Shown: in pieces, positions 41,381 through 49,606 of the stretch
Layout: each line of letters begins with the position of its first letter
How positions within the stretch are numbered: position 1 is the first letter of the stretch
From: RBG-16-66-20 sp036262835
GTDB taxonomy: Bacteria > Pseudomonadota > Gammaproteobacteria > Burkholderiales > SG8-39
Assembly (NCBI GenBank): GCA_036262835.1
Contig: DATAID010000092.1
Coordinates: 27,407 to 91,406 of the forward strand
Direction of reading: 5' to 3'
Length of the DNA stretch: 64,000 bases
Made by a program: the position numbers and the translations under genes
Notes under the pieces: model-generated
The model's database searches: none
What the model saw: the letters and a program-made list of their open reading frames with translations, nothing else
What the model was told of the DNA's origin: nothing

Positions 41381-42005
41381 CTGGGACGGGACGCTGTTCG
41401 ACTCGGCCGCGGTCATCACCGACTGCATCATCGAGGCCGCGCGCGACATGGACCTGCGCGTGCCCGACCGGGCGACGGCGAGCCACGTCATCGGCCTGGG
41501 GCTGCACGACTCGCTCAGGCATGCGCTGCCCGACCTCGCGCCCGAGCGCTATCCCGATTTCCTCGCCCGCTACCGGCGCCTGTTCCTGGACAAGGAGGAT
41601 TCGCTCACCCTTTTCGCCGGGATTGCCGAGCTTCTCGAAGAGCTCAAGGACCGCGGCCATCACCTCGCCGTGGCGACCGGCAAGCCGCGGCGCGGCCTGG
41701 ACAAGGCGCTCGCCTCGAGCCGGGTCGGCCGGCTTTTCATCGCCACCCGCTGCGGCGACGAGTGCCATTCCAAGCCGCACCCGGCAATGCTCCTCGAGCT
41801 CATGGCGGAGATGGGCCGGCCGGCGGCCGAGCTCCTCATGATCGGCGACACCTCGCACGACCTGCAGATGGCGAAGAACGCCGGGGTGGACGCCATCGCC
41901 GTGACTTACGGCGCCCATCCCGAGGCGGCGCTGCGCTGCCACGACCCGCGCGCCTGCATCACCAGCGTGGGCGAGCTGCGCCGCTGGCTGCACGAACATG
42001 GGTAA
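41355..42005 (+). CDS. HAD-superfamily hydrolase (phosphoglycolate-phosphatase-like)
   Basis: 216 residues from TTG 41355, with GGAGG 6 bases upstream inside the rluC end. HAD motifs: nucleophile FDWDGTLFDS, ATGKPRRG (motif II), the KPHP lysine (motif III) and MIGDTSHDLQMAKNAG (motif IV). It dephosphorylates small metabolites in the cytosol; the exact substrate is not determined by sequence. It is commonly found next to rluC. It overlaps the Rieske gene by 8 bases. Confidence 0.9.
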   Translation: MRYPLIVFDWDGTLFDSAAVITDCIIEAARDMDLRVPDRATASHVIGLGLHDSLRHALPDLAPERYPDFLARYRRLFLDKEDSLTLFAGIAELLEELKDRGHHLAVATGKPRRGLDKALASSRVGRLFIATRCGDECHSKPHPAMLLELMAEMGRPAAELLMIGDTSHDLQMAKNAGVDAIAVTYGAHPEAALRCHDPRACITSVGELRRWLHEHG

Positions 42006-42354
42006 CAAGCGGCGGCTAGTGTGCGAGTCCGGCGCGCTTGCCGATTCGGGCCTCGCCGTGCGCTTCGAGGTCGAGTATTTCGGCGAGCGCGCGCCGGCGT
42101 TCGTCGTGCGCTTCGAGGGCAGGGTGTACGGCTACCTGAATCGCTGCTCACACCTGCCCATGGAGCTCGATTGGCGCGAAGGGGACGTGTTCGATTTGAA
42201 CAAGCGCGATTTGATATGCTCGACGCACGGCGCCACGTATGCCGCGGACAGCGGCAAATGCCTCGGCGGCCCGTGCGGCGGCACTCCTCTGGTCGCGCTT
42301 CTGATGGAAGAGCGCGACGGCAAGGTCTACTTCAAAGGGATTGACGATGGCTGA
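41998..42354 (+). CDS. Rieske [2Fe-2S] domain protein
   Basis: 118 residues, a single ferredoxin-type Rieske domain. Cluster ligands are Cys50 and His52 (NRCSHL) and Cys74 and His77 (ICSTHGATY), with the later CLGGPCGG loop. No membrane anchor is present, so it is a soluble electron carrier or redox sensor. It is encoded between a phosphatase and a signal-peptide-peptidase-like gene, overlapping both, an arrangement often kept in betaproteobacteria, but its partner is unknown. Confidence 0.9.
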   Translation: MGNKRRLVCESGALADSGLAVRFEVEYFGERAPAFVVRFEGRVYGYLNRCSHLPMELDWREGDVFDLNKRDLICSTHGATYAADSGKCLGGPCGGTPLVALLMEERDGKVYFKGIDDG

Positions 42355-43294
42355 CAACGACCAGCAGTGGGAACGCGGCCTCATAGAGAAGCTCGCCATG
42401 GCGGCGCTGAAAGAGCAGCGGCGCGCGCGGCTCTGGGGCATCTTCTGGAAGCTGCTGACCTTCGCCTACCTCACCGTGCTCATCCTGCTCGCGGTGGACT
42501 GGAAGGACAGCGGCGAGGCCGCGAAGACGGGGCGCCATACCGCGCTGGTCGAAATCAAGGGGCTGATCGCGCCCGGCACCGACTCGAGCGCGGAGAAGGT
42601 CTCGCTGGCGCTGCAATCGGCGTTCAAGGACAAGAACACGCAGGGCGTCGTGCTGAGGATCAACTCGCCCGGCGGAAGCCCCGTGCAGGCGCAGAACATC
42701 TTCGACGAGATCCGGCGGCTGCGCGCGAAATACCCGAAGGTGCCGCTCTACGCGGTGGTCGAGGATCTGTGCGCCTCGGGCGGCTATTACGTCGCCGCCG
42801 CTGCCGACAAGATCTACGTCGCCAAGGGCTCGATCGTCGGCTCGATCGGCGTGCGCATGGACAATTTCGGCGTCGTCGGCTTGATGGAAAAGCTCGGCGT
42901 CGAGCGGCGCCTCATCACCGCGGGCAAGAACAAGGCGCTCCTGGATCCGTTCCTGCCCGAGCAGCCGGAGCACAAGAAGATCGCCGAGGAGCTGGTCGGC
43001 GAGATCCACCAGCAGTTCATCGACGCGGTGCGCGAGGGGCGCGGCAAGCGGCTCAAGGAGACGCCCGACATGTTCTCGGGCCTGATCTGGACCGGCCCGA
43101 AGAGCATCGAGCTCGGGCTCGCCGACGGCCTGGGCACGCTCGATTCGGTCGCGCGCGACGTGATCAAGGCCGAGGACGTCGTCGACTACACGCAGAAAGA
43201 GAACCTCGCCGAGAAGTTCGCGCGCCGCTTCGGCATGGGCGCGACGAGCGCGCTGCTCGACTTCTTCGCGCGCTCGAGCGTGGTCTTTTACTGA
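42347..43294 (+). CDS. sppA: S49-family signal peptide peptidase (short SppA type)
   Basis: 315 residues. A cytoplasmic N-terminus and a transmembrane helix (ISFWKLL region, LLTFAYLTVLILLAVDW at 36-52) precede the protease domain. The nucleophile is Ser144 in LCASGGYY; the general-base lysine should be in the GKNKALLDP segment (Lys194 or Lys196). It is about half the length of E. coli SppA and of the B. subtilis type, so it must form a homo-oligomer. It removes remnant signal peptides in the inner membrane. One base separates its stop from the convergent gene's stop. Confidence 0.88.
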   Translation: MADNDQQWERGLIEKLAMAALKEQRRARLWGIFWKLLTFAYLTVLILLAVDWKDSGEAAKTGRHTALVEIKGLIAPGTDSSAEKVSLALQSAFKDKNTQGVVLRINSPGGSPVQAQNIFDEIRRLRAKYPKVPLYAVVEDLCASGGYYVAAAADKIYVAKGSIVGSIGVRMDNFGVVGLMEKLGVERRLITAGKNKALLDPFLPEQPEHKKIAEELVGEIHQQFIDAVREGRGKRLKETPDMFSGLIWTGPKSIELGLADGLGTLDSVARDVIKAEDVVDYTQKENLAEKFARRFGMGATSALLDFFARSSVVFY

Positions 43295-43295
43295 G

Positions 43296-43922
43296 TTACT
43301 GCAGCGGCGAGAACGGCGCCGCGAGCAGGATCTTGGTCTCCTGCGTGAGGAGCGTGTAGGCCGCGTCGCCCTCGCCGGACTTGGGCGGCCAGATGCCGGC
43401 GTCGGTCGCCTTCTTGCGCGTGTCCATGCGCTCGTTCATCGAGCCATAGGGCCAGATGTGCACGAAACTGTTCAGTGCGCCGATGTCCGAATACCAGCAG
43501 CCGACGATGGGCGAGAACTTCTGCCGCGCCGGCAGCGCCTTCTCCCAGATCGCCTTGATCTTGGGCGTGTCGCCCGGGCTGTAGGTGTAGGTGCGCATCT
43601 CGAAGAACGGCCCGACCTTGCCGCCCGGCGCCGGCACGTCGACGAGCGGGTAATAGATGTCGCTTTGCATGTGGGTGATGAACTCGCGGATCTTCGGCGG
43701 CCAGTTGCCGCCCTTGACCGCTTCCTCGCGGATGCGCGTGCGCTCGGCGACGTCCTTGTACGGCCAGACGTGGATGATCTGGTTGAGCGGCCCGATCTCC
43801 GTGTACCAGAACGCGAAGAGCGGAGAGAGGCTCTTTCTTTTATCGTAGGCCTCGCCGAAGCGCTTGAGGACTTCCGGAATCGAGCGGGGCTTGAGGGTGT
43901 AGGTGCGCATCTCGTAGATCAT
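43296..43922 (-). CDS. NIPSNAP-family protein with two tandem domains
   Basis: 208 residues holding two copies of the NIPSNAP ferredoxin-like fold: MIYEMRTYTLKPRSIPEVLK at 1-20 and FEMRTYTYSPGDTPKIKAIW from about 107, each with a later NQIIHVWPY or NSFVHIWPY segment. AAGAGGAGG lies before the start. Function unknown; in bacteria these dimeric alpha/beta-barrel proteins often accompany catabolic enzymes. Third gene of a leftward unit after yceF and the methyltransferase. Confidence 0.88.
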   Translation of the reverse strand: MIYEMRTYTLKPRSIPEVLKRFGEAYDKRKSLSPLFAFWYTEIGPLNQIIHVWPYKDVAERTRIREEAVKGGNWPPKIREFITHMQSDIYYPLVDVPAPGGKVGPFFEMRTYTYSPGDTPKIKAIWEKALPARQKFSPIVGCWYSDIGALNSFVHIWPYGSMNERMDTRKKATDAGIWPPKSGEGDAAYTLLTQETKILLAAPFSPLQ

Positions 43923-43934
43923 GTCGTCCTCCTC

Positions 43935-44615
43935 TTAACGGGCGAGCAGCAGGAACACCGTCGGCCGCTTGCCGACGCCCGGGCGCGCCTTGCGCCACTG
44001 CCCGATGGTTTTCGTCGCAACGGTCTCGGACTGTAAGGTCAGATCGCTCGCCAGGCAAAGCTTCGTTTCGCTTGCGCAGCACTCGAGCAGGGCGCTCACG
44101 AGGACGTCGTTCCGATAGGGCGTTTCGATGAAGATCTGCGTTTCGCCTTCTTTTCTCGATCGTTTTTCCAGCTCGGCGATCCGTCGCGCTCGTTCCCCTC
44201 TGTCGCGCGGCAGGTAGCCGCAAAAAGCAAAGCGCTGGCCTTCGAGCCCCGACGCCATGAGCGCGAGGACGATCGACGAAGGCCCGACGAGCGGCACGAC
44301 GTGGATGCCTTCGCGGTGCGCCGCCTCCACGAGCGAGGCGCCCGGATCGGCGATGGCAGGGCAGCCGGCCTCCGAGAGCAGGCCGATCGCGGTGCCGCTC
44401 TTCATTGCTTTTATTTCCCTTGAGGTGTTTTCGTCGAGGACCGAGATGTGCAGTTCCTGGATCGGACAAGGCATGCCGACGTCGGCGAGAAACGCGCGTG
44501 CGCTTTTTGCGTTTTCCACGGAAAAAGTTCTTAGAGATCGAATCAAATTCAGAGCCGAGTCCGGAAGCGCGTCCGCCGCTCTTCCGCCGACCGGCGATGG
44601 AATCACATAGAGCAT
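43935..44615 (-). CDS. SAM-dependent methyltransferase, RsmI/tetrapyrrole-methylase-like
   Basis: 226 residues from ATG 44615, overlapping the yceF stop by one base. LSEAGCPAIADPGASLVEAAHREGIHVVPLVGPSS is the SAM-binding signature shared with RsmI, and GQRFAFCGYLPRDRGERARRIAELE is also RsmI-like. It is ~50 residues shorter than true RsmI and begins with a different N-terminus (LYVIPSPVGGRAADALP), so it is more likely an RsmI paralogue acting on another RNA or metabolite. It is typically linked to yceF in betaproteobacteria. Confidence 0.82.
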   Translation of the reverse strand: MLYVIPSPVGGRAADALPDSALNLIRSLRTFSVENAKSARAFLADVGMPCPIQELHISVLDENTSREIKAMKSGTAIGLLSEAGCPAIADPGASLVEAAHREGIHVVPLVGPSSIVLALMASGLEGQRFAFCGYLPRDRGERARRIAELEKRSRKEGETQIFIETPYRNDVLVSALLECCASETKLCLASDLTLQSETVATKTIGQWRKARPGVGKRPTVFLLLAR

Positions 44616-45205
44616 CAACCCAGGACGGGCAGGCCCGCCTCGTTGAGAAGCCCGGTCAGCGCGATCAGCGGCAGGCCGATGAGCGAAGTCGGATCCTCCG
44701 TATCGATGCGCGAGATGAGCGCAATGCCGAGCCCTTCGGCTTTCGCGCTTCCCGCGCAATCGTAGGGTTTTTCCTTTCGAAGGTATTTCTCGATCGTGTC
44801 TGCCGTGAGGACCCTGAACGTGACACGGCAAGGCACGAGTCGCGAGGACACCTTGGCCGATCTTGAATCGAGAAGCGCCACCGCGGTTTCGAAGACAGCG
44901 CTCTTGCCGGACATCGCCGTGAGCTGCCGTACCGCGTTCTCATGCGTGCCCGGCTTGTCGAGCCGCAGGCCGTCGCAGGAGGCAACCTGGTCCGAGCCGA
45001 TGATGAGCGCATCGGGAAACCGGGCCGCCGCGGCGCGCGCCTTGGCCTCTGCGAGGCGCAGGGCGGTCGCGCCCGTCGCCTCACCTTTCAGCGCCGCTTC
45101 ATCGGTTTTCGGGTCCGCGCACTCGAAGGGAAAGCCGAGCCGTTCCAGGAGCGCCCGGCGATACCTCGAGGTGGAGGCGAGGACGACCCGCTTGGGCGAA
45201 GGCAT
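44615..45205 (-). CDS. yceF: Maf-family nucleotide pyrophosphatase, YceF type (m7GTP)
   Basis: 196 residues. VVLASTSRYRRALLERLGFPFECADPKTDE is the Maf start with the YceF-type ASTS; the catalytic aspartate is in LIIGSDQV and the KPYDCAGSAKAEGLG segment is typical. YceF hydrolyses N7-methyl-GTP, a house-cleaning role. The position opposite yceD-rpmF-plsX is the same as in E. coli, which supports YceF over the YhdE subfamily. It is the first gene of a leftward unit. Confidence 0.9.
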   Translation of the reverse strand: MPSPKRVVLASTSRYRRALLERLGFPFECADPKTDEAALKGEATGATALRLAEAKARAAAARFPDALIIGSDQVASCDGLRLDKPGTHENAVRQLTAMSGKSAVFETAVALLDSRSAKVSSRLVPCRVTFRVLTADTIEKYLRKEKPYDCAGSAKAEGLGIALISRIDTEDPTSLIGLPLIALTGLLNEAGLPVLG

Positions 45206-45214
45206 GATCTTGTT

Positions 45215-45244
45215 TTGACAGAGGTTTTCGGGGGATGATACCAT
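45215..45244 (+). promoter_or_regulatory. Sigma-70 promoter of the yceD-rpmF-plsX-fab operon
   Basis: A perfect -35 box TTGACA (45215-45220) and TACCAT (45239-45244) are 18 bases apart. A start of transcription about 7 bases later would lie only ~4 bases before the yceD ATG, so the message would be practically leaderless. On the minus strand TATCAT overlaps the same place and may be the -10 of yceF. Confidence 0.65.
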
Positions 45245-45254
45245 TCGCCCCCGT

Positions 45255-45752
45255 ATGTCGCACCAGCCGGTCATCGACGGGCTTGAATTCTCGAGGACCG
45301 GGGGAAAGCTGCAGGGAGAGTGGCCGCTGGCCGATTTCCCGAGGCTGCGCGATGCGCTGCTGGGCAATGCCGGGTCGCTCAAGTACGAGCTGCGCGGCGT
45401 GCCGGAAGCGCAGGGGCGTCCGGCGCTCAAGCTGCGGATCGAAGGCACGTTGCAGCTCGCTTGCCAGCGATGCCTCGGGCCGCTCGAGTTTCCGCTCCGG
45501 ATCGAGAACACGCTGCTGCTGGCGGGATCGCAGGCGGAAATCGACGCGGAGCCGATCGAGGCCGAAGGGCCCGAGCGGATCGTCGCGGGGCGCGAGATGC
45601 CGGTGCACGACCTGATCGAGGATGAGCTGCTGCTCGCCATCCCGATCGCGCCGCGGCACGAGCACTGCGCCGAGCGAAACGCGCCGGCGGCGGGTGCGAA
45701 GCACGCACCCTTCGCGGGGTTGCGCGGCTTGCTGGGCGGCACGAAGCACTGA
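45255..45752 (+). CDS. yceD: YceD family protein (DUF177)
   Basis: 165 residues. It has the DUF177 core with the paired cysteines CQRCLGPLEFPL and an acidic middle (DAEPIEAEGPERI), then the conserved DLIEDELLLAIPIAPRHEHC. In plants and bacteria YceD family members are linked to 23S rRNA accumulation and large-subunit assembly, in keeping with the ribosomal gene rpmF next to it. No ribosome-binding site is visible before the ATG. First gene of the fatty-acid synthesis operon. Confidence 0.92.
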   Translation: MSHQPVIDGLEFSRTGGKLQGEWPLADFPRLRDALLGNAGSLKYELRGVPEAQGRPALKLRIEGTLQLACQRCLGPLEFPLRIENTLLLAGSQAEIDAEPIEAEGPERIVAGREMPVHDLIEDELLLAIPIAPRHEHCAERNAPAAGAKHAPFAGLRGLLGGTKH

Positions 45753-45776
45753 ACTCTTTTTTTAGGAGCAAGGCCA

Positions 45777-45956
45777 ATGGCAGTTCCGCAGAATAGAAAA
45801 ACCGCGTCCAAGCGCGGCATGCACCGCTCGCACGATCGCCTCACGGCGCCGCCGCTCGCGGTCGAGCCCACCACGGGCGAAACGCACCTGCGCCATCACA
45901 TCAGCCCGACGGGCTACTACCGCGGGAAAAAGGTCGCGAAGGGCAAGGACGACTGA
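45777..45956 (+). CDS. rpmF: Ribosomal protein L32
   Basis: 59 residues, too short for many gene finders. MAVPQNRKTASKRGMHRSHD and the C-terminal HHISPTGYYRGKKVAKGKDD are clear L32. AGGAG lies 10 bases before the ATG. It lacks the paired zinc cysteines found in some bacterial L32 proteins. It is encoded between yceD and plsX as in most proteobacteria, linking ribosome supply with lipid synthesis. Confidence 0.97.
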   Translation: MAVPQNRKTASKRGMHRSHDRLTAPPLAVEPTTGETHLRHHISPTGYYRGKKVAKGKDD

Positions 45957-46963
45957 AGATCACGGTTGCCGTCGACTGCATGGGGGGCGATCACGGCCCC
46001 CCTGTCACGGTACCGGCCGCGGTCGAATTCCAGCGCGGCAATCCCGGCGTGGGCCTGGTCCTCGTCGGTCTCCGTGAAAAAATCGAGCCCGAGCTCTCGG
46101 CGAGCGGCGCCGCGGCCGGCGAGCGCTTGCGCGTGCATCACGCCTCCGAGGTGGTTGCGAGCGACGAGCCGCCGGCGCAGGCGATGCGCTACAAGAAGGA
46201 TTCGTCGATGCGCGTGGCCGTGAACCTCGTCAAGAGCGGCGAGGCGCACGCCTGCGTGAGCGCGGGCAACACCGGCGCGCTCATGGCGATCTCGAGGTTC
46301 GTCCTGAAGACCTTGCCCGAGATCGACCGTCCCGCCATCGCCACCGTGCTGCCGAACATGAAAGGCGGCTACACCTACGTGCTCGACCTCGGCGCCAACG
46401 TCGATTGCACCGCCGGGCAGCTGATGCAGTTCGGCGTCATGGGCGCGATGCTGGTCGCGGCGGTCGAGCACAAGGAGCGCCCGAGCGTGGGCCTGCTCAA
46501 CATCGGCATCGAGGACATCAAGGGCAACGACACGGTGAAGGAAGCCGGCGAGCTGCTCAAGGCGAGCGGCCTCAACTTCTACGGCAACGTCGAGGGCGAC
46601 GACATCTACAAGGGCACGACCGACGTCGTCGTATGCGACGGCTTCGTGGGCAATGCCGTCCTCAAGGCTTCCGAAGGGGTCGCCAAGATGATGGCGGGAT
46701 TCCTGCGCCAGGAATTCTCGAAGAATCCCTTGAGGAAAATTTCCGCTCTGCTCGCCCTGCCGGTCCTCGATGCGTTGCGCGCCCGGATGGACCCCGGCAA
46801 CTACAACGGCGCGAGCCTGCTGGGGCTCAAGGGCATCGTGATCAAGAGCCACGGCTCGGCCGACCGCCACGCCTTCGGCCAGGCGGTCCGCCGCGCGGTC
46901 GAGGAAGTGGAGAACGACGTCGTGCGCCGCATCGGCGAGCGCATGCACGGAGCGCGCGCTTGA
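45953..46963 (+). CDS. plsX: Phosphate acyltransferase PlsX, probable CTG start
   Basis: It makes acyl-phosphate from acyl-ACP for phospholipid synthesis. The first in-frame ATG (45980) begins at MGGDHGPPVTVP, but the conserved beta strand before it (KITVAVDC) is encoded just upstream. No ATG, GTG or TTG exists in frame before the preceding stop; CTG at 45953 does, overlapping the rpmF TGA as CTGA, with GAAGGG 9 bases upstream. That gives 336 residues, a normal length. Other motifs: NTGALMA, LGANVDCTAGQLMQFG, CDGFVGNAVLKASEGVA. Confidence 0.85.
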   Translation: MKITVAVDCMGGDHGPPVTVPAAVEFQRGNPGVGLVLVGLREKIEPELSASGAAAGERLRVHHASEVVASDEPPAQAMRYKKDSSMRVAVNLVKSGEAHACVSAGNTGALMAISRFVLKTLPEIDRPAIATVLPNMKGGYTYVLDLGANVDCTAGQLMQFGVMGAMLVAAVEHKERPSVGLLNIGIEDIKGNDTVKEAGELLKASGLNFYGNVEGDDIYKGTTDVVVCDGFVGNAVLKASEGVAKMMAGFLRQEFSKNPLRKISALLALPVLDALRARMDPGNYNGASLLGLKGIVIKSHGSADRHAFGQAVRRAVEEVENDVVRRIGERMHGARA

Positions 46964-47922
46964 TCCACTCGCGCATCGCCGGCACCGGCAGCTATCTGCC
47001 CCCCAGGATCGTCACCAACGACGACCTGGCGAAGAAGCTCGACACGAGCGACGAGTGGATCCGCGAGCGCACCGGCATCCGCCAGCGCCACATCGCGGAC
47101 GAATCGCAGGCCTCCAGCGACCTCGCGCTCGAGGCGAGCCGCAAGGCGCTCGAGGCGGCCGGCGTCGCGGCCTCCGACCTCGACCTCATCATCGTGGCCA
47201 CCTCGACGCCGGATTTCGTCTTTCCGAGCACGGCCTGCCTGCTGCAGGCAAAGCTCGGCGCCAAAGGCGGCGCGGCCTTTGATGTTCAGGCCGTTTGCAG
47301 TGGTTTTGTCTATGCCTTGTCGGTTGCCGACAGCATGATCAAGACACAATCCATAAAAAAAGCTTTGGTGGTCGGGGCCGAGGTGTTCTCGCGGATCCTC
47401 GACTGGAACGACCGCGGCACGTGCGTGCTCTTTGGCGACGGCGCGGGCGCGGTCGTGCTCGTCGCCGGCGAGCAGCCCGGCATCCACGCCTCGGTCCTTC
47501 ACGCCGACGGCAGCCAGTCGGGCATCCTTTCGGTGCCGGGCAACGTGTGCGGAGGCAAGATCCTCGGCTCGCCCTATCTGCAGATGCAGGGGAGCCAGGT
47601 GTTCAAGATCGCCGTGAAGGTGCTCGACGAAGTCGCGCGAGAGACGCTCGCCGCGGCGAAGATGAAGCCCGAGGACGTGGATTGGCTCATCCCGCACCAG
47701 GCGAACGTGCGGATCCTGGAAGCGACGGCGAAGAAGATGGGCCTCGCGCGAGACAAGCTCGTGGTGACGGTCGACCACCACGGCAACACTTCGGCGGCCT
47801 CCGTGCCGCTCGCGCTCGACGAGTACGTGCGCGCCGGAAAAATCAAGGCGGGCCACCGCGTGATGCTGCAAGGCGTCGGCGGCGGCTTTACCTGGGGCGC
47901 CTCACTGGTGACGATGACATGA
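46960..47922 (+). CDS. fabH: Beta-ketoacyl-ACP synthase III
   Basis: 320 residues from TTG 46960 (TTGA overlap with plsX). It starts fatty-acid chains from acetyl-CoA and malonyl-ACP. Catalytic Cys113 in QAVCSGF, the histidine in IPHQANVRI and the asparagine in HHGNTSAAS are present. About 100 bases around the active-site codon (47276-47375) are clearly richer in A+T than the rest and include a run of seven A. ATGA overlap with fabD. Confidence 0.96.
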   Translation: MIHSRIAGTGSYLPPRIVTNDDLAKKLDTSDEWIRERTGIRQRHIADESQASSDLALEASRKALEAAGVAASDLDLIIVATSTPDFVFPSTACLLQAKLGAKGGAAFDVQAVCSGFVYALSVADSMIKTQSIKKALVVGAEVFSRILDWNDRGTCVLFGDGAGAVVLVAGEQPGIHASVLHADGSQSGILSVPGNVCGGKILGSPYLQMQGSQVFKIAVKVLDEVARETLAAAKMKPEDVDWLIPHQANVRILEATAKKMGLARDKLVVTVDHHGNTSAASVPLALDEYVRAGKIKAGHRVMLQGVGGGFTWGASLVTMT

Positions 47923-48851
47923 AATTCGCGATGGTGTTTCCGGGGCAGGGATCTCAATCCGTCGGGATGCTGAAGGGATACGACGGCCTGCCGGGTGTCG
48001 AGGAGCTTCGGAATGAGGTCAGGAGCTTCGACGAGTCGTTCCTGAAACTGCTCGACGAAGGCCCGGCTGAGCAGTTGAATCTCACCGTCAACACGCAACC
48101 TGCGATGGTCACCGCGGCCATCGCCGCCTATCGAGGCTGGCGCGGCCTGGGCGGTGCGGAGCCCGCGATCGTCGCCGGGCACAGCCTTGGGGAATACTCG
48201 GCGCTGGTCGCGGCCGGCGCTCTTTCTCTCAAGGACGCCCTTCCGTTGGTGAGGTATCGCGCGCAATCCATGCAGGATGCGGTTCCCGAAGGCACGGGAG
48301 CGATGGCGGCGATCCTCGGGCTCGACGAAAAAGGCGCGATGGACGCCTGCGCCGAAGCGGCGCAGGGCGAAGTCGTGCAGGCGGTGAATTTCAACGCGCC
48401 CGGGCAAGTCGTGATCGCCGGCCACAAGGCCGCGGTCGCCCGCGCCATCGAGGCGTGCAAGGCGCGCGGCGCCAAGCGGGCGATGCCGCTGCCGGTGAGC
48501 GCGCCGTTTCACTCGAGCCTCATGAAGCCGGCCGGTGAGAAGCTGAAGGAGTATCTGAAGAAAGTGTCCTTGGGTTCTCCCGCAATTTCGCTGATCAACA
48601 ACGTCGACGTAAGAACAGAAGCGAATCCCGAAGCGATAAAGGACGCGCTCGTGCGCCAGGCGGCGTCGCCGGTGCGCTGGATCGAGACCATCAAGGCGAT
48701 GGCCGCGCAGGGCGTGACGCACGTCGTCGAATGCGGGCCCGGCAAGGTGCTCGCCGGCATGGTCAAGCGCATCGACCCGGCGCTGACGGGGATCGCGGCC
48801 GCGGACAAGGCGAGCCTCGAGCAGGCGCTCGCCACTATCCAGGGGAGCTAG
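47919..48851 (+). CDS. fabD: Malonyl-CoA:ACP transacylase
   Basis: 310 residues. It moves malonyl from CoA to ACP. FAMVFPGQGSQSVGM at the N-terminus, catalytic Ser89 in AGHSLGEYSAL and the second catalytic residue in VSAPFHSSLM (His) are all present. It is of interest beside the PKS at 3683, whose AT has the same GHSxGE and FH elements. It starts in the fabH stop and ends 3 bases before fabG. Confidence 0.96.
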   Translation: MKFAMVFPGQGSQSVGMLKGYDGLPGVEELRNEVRSFDESFLKLLDEGPAEQLNLTVNTQPAMVTAAIAAYRGWRGLGGAEPAIVAGHSLGEYSALVAAGALSLKDALPLVRYRAQSMQDAVPEGTGAMAAILGLDEKGAMDACAEAAQGEVVQAVNFNAPGQVVIAGHKAAVARAIEACKARGAKRAMPLPVSAPFHSSLMKPAGEKLKEYLKKVSLGSPAISLINNVDVRTEANPEAIKDALVRQAASPVRWIETIKAMAAQGVTHVVECGPGKVLAGMVKRIDPALTGIAAADKASLEQALATIQGS

Positions 48852-48854
48852 CGG

Positions 48855-49565
48855 ATGCTCGAAGGCAAAGTCGCGTTGGTGACGGGCGCCTCGCGCGGCA
48901 TCGGGCGCGCCATCGCGCTCGAGCTCGCGAAGCAGGGCGCGAAAGTGACCGGCACGGCGACGAGCGAAGAGGGCGCGAAGCGCATCTCGGAGGCCGGCGT
49001 GGCCGGAAGAGTGCTCGACGTGAAGAACGCCGAGCAGTGCGACGCGCTCGTGCAGTCGATCGGGGTGGTCGACATCCTCGTCAACAACGCCGGCATCACG
49101 CGCGACAACCTCGCGCTGCGCATGAAGGACGCCGAATGGGACGAGGTGATGGAGACGAACCTGAAGCCCGTCTTCCGGCTCTCGCGCGCGGTGATGCGCG
49201 GCATGATGAAGGCGCGCTGGGGCCGCATCATCAACATCACCTCGGTGGTGGGCGCCACCGGCAACGCGGGCCAGGCGAACTACGCGACCGCCAAGGCGGG
49301 GCTCGTCGGCATGACCAAGTCCCTCGCGCGCGAGCTGGGCAGCCGCAACATCACGGTGAACTGCGTCGCCCCGGGCTTCATCGACACCGACATGACGCGC
49401 GCGCTTTCCGAGGAGCAGAAGAGCGCGCTGCTCGGCCAGATTCCGCTCGGCCGGCTCGGCCAGCCCGAGGACATCGCCGCCGCCGTCGCCTACCTGGCGT
49501 CGCCGGCCGCCGCGTACGTCACGGGCACCGTGCTGCACGTGAACGGCGGCATGTTCATGACCTGA
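48855..49565 (+). CDS. fabG: 3-oxoacyl-ACP reductase
   Basis: 236 residues. NADPH-binding VTGASRGIGRAIA, NNAG, catalytic Ser in ITSVVGATG and Tyr-x3-Lys in NYATAKAGL, and C-terminal GTVLHVNGGMFM are typical. It is about 8 residues shorter than the usual FabG, with the gap between the second and fourth strands (RISEAGVAGRVLDVKNAEQ). That is likely harmless. GGGGAG precedes the ATG. Confidence 0.95.
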   Translation: MLEGKVALVTGASRGIGRAIALELAKQGAKVTGTATSEEGAKRISEAGVAGRVLDVKNAEQCDALVQSIGVVDILVNNAGITRDNLALRMKDAEWDEVMETNLKPVFRLSRAVMRGMMKARWGRIINITSVVGATGNAGQANYATAKAGLVGMTKSLARELGSRNITVNCVAPGFIDTDMTRALSEEQKSALLGQIPLGRLGQPEDIAAAVAYLASPAAAYVTGTVLHVNGGMFMT

Positions 49566-49572
49566 TTCCGGT

Positions 49573-49578
49573 TAAAAT
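49573..49578 (+). promoter_or_regulatory. Putative -10 box of acpP
   Basis: TAAAAT lies 28 bases before the acpP ATG in the short fabG-acpP gap, followed by the strong ribosome site GGGAAGGAG. A separate acpP promoter would explain how ACP is made in larger amounts than the enzymes encoded upstream. Confidence 0.5.
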
Positions 49579-49606
49579 ACGCACCCCGCAGGGAAGGAGA
49601 AACTGG

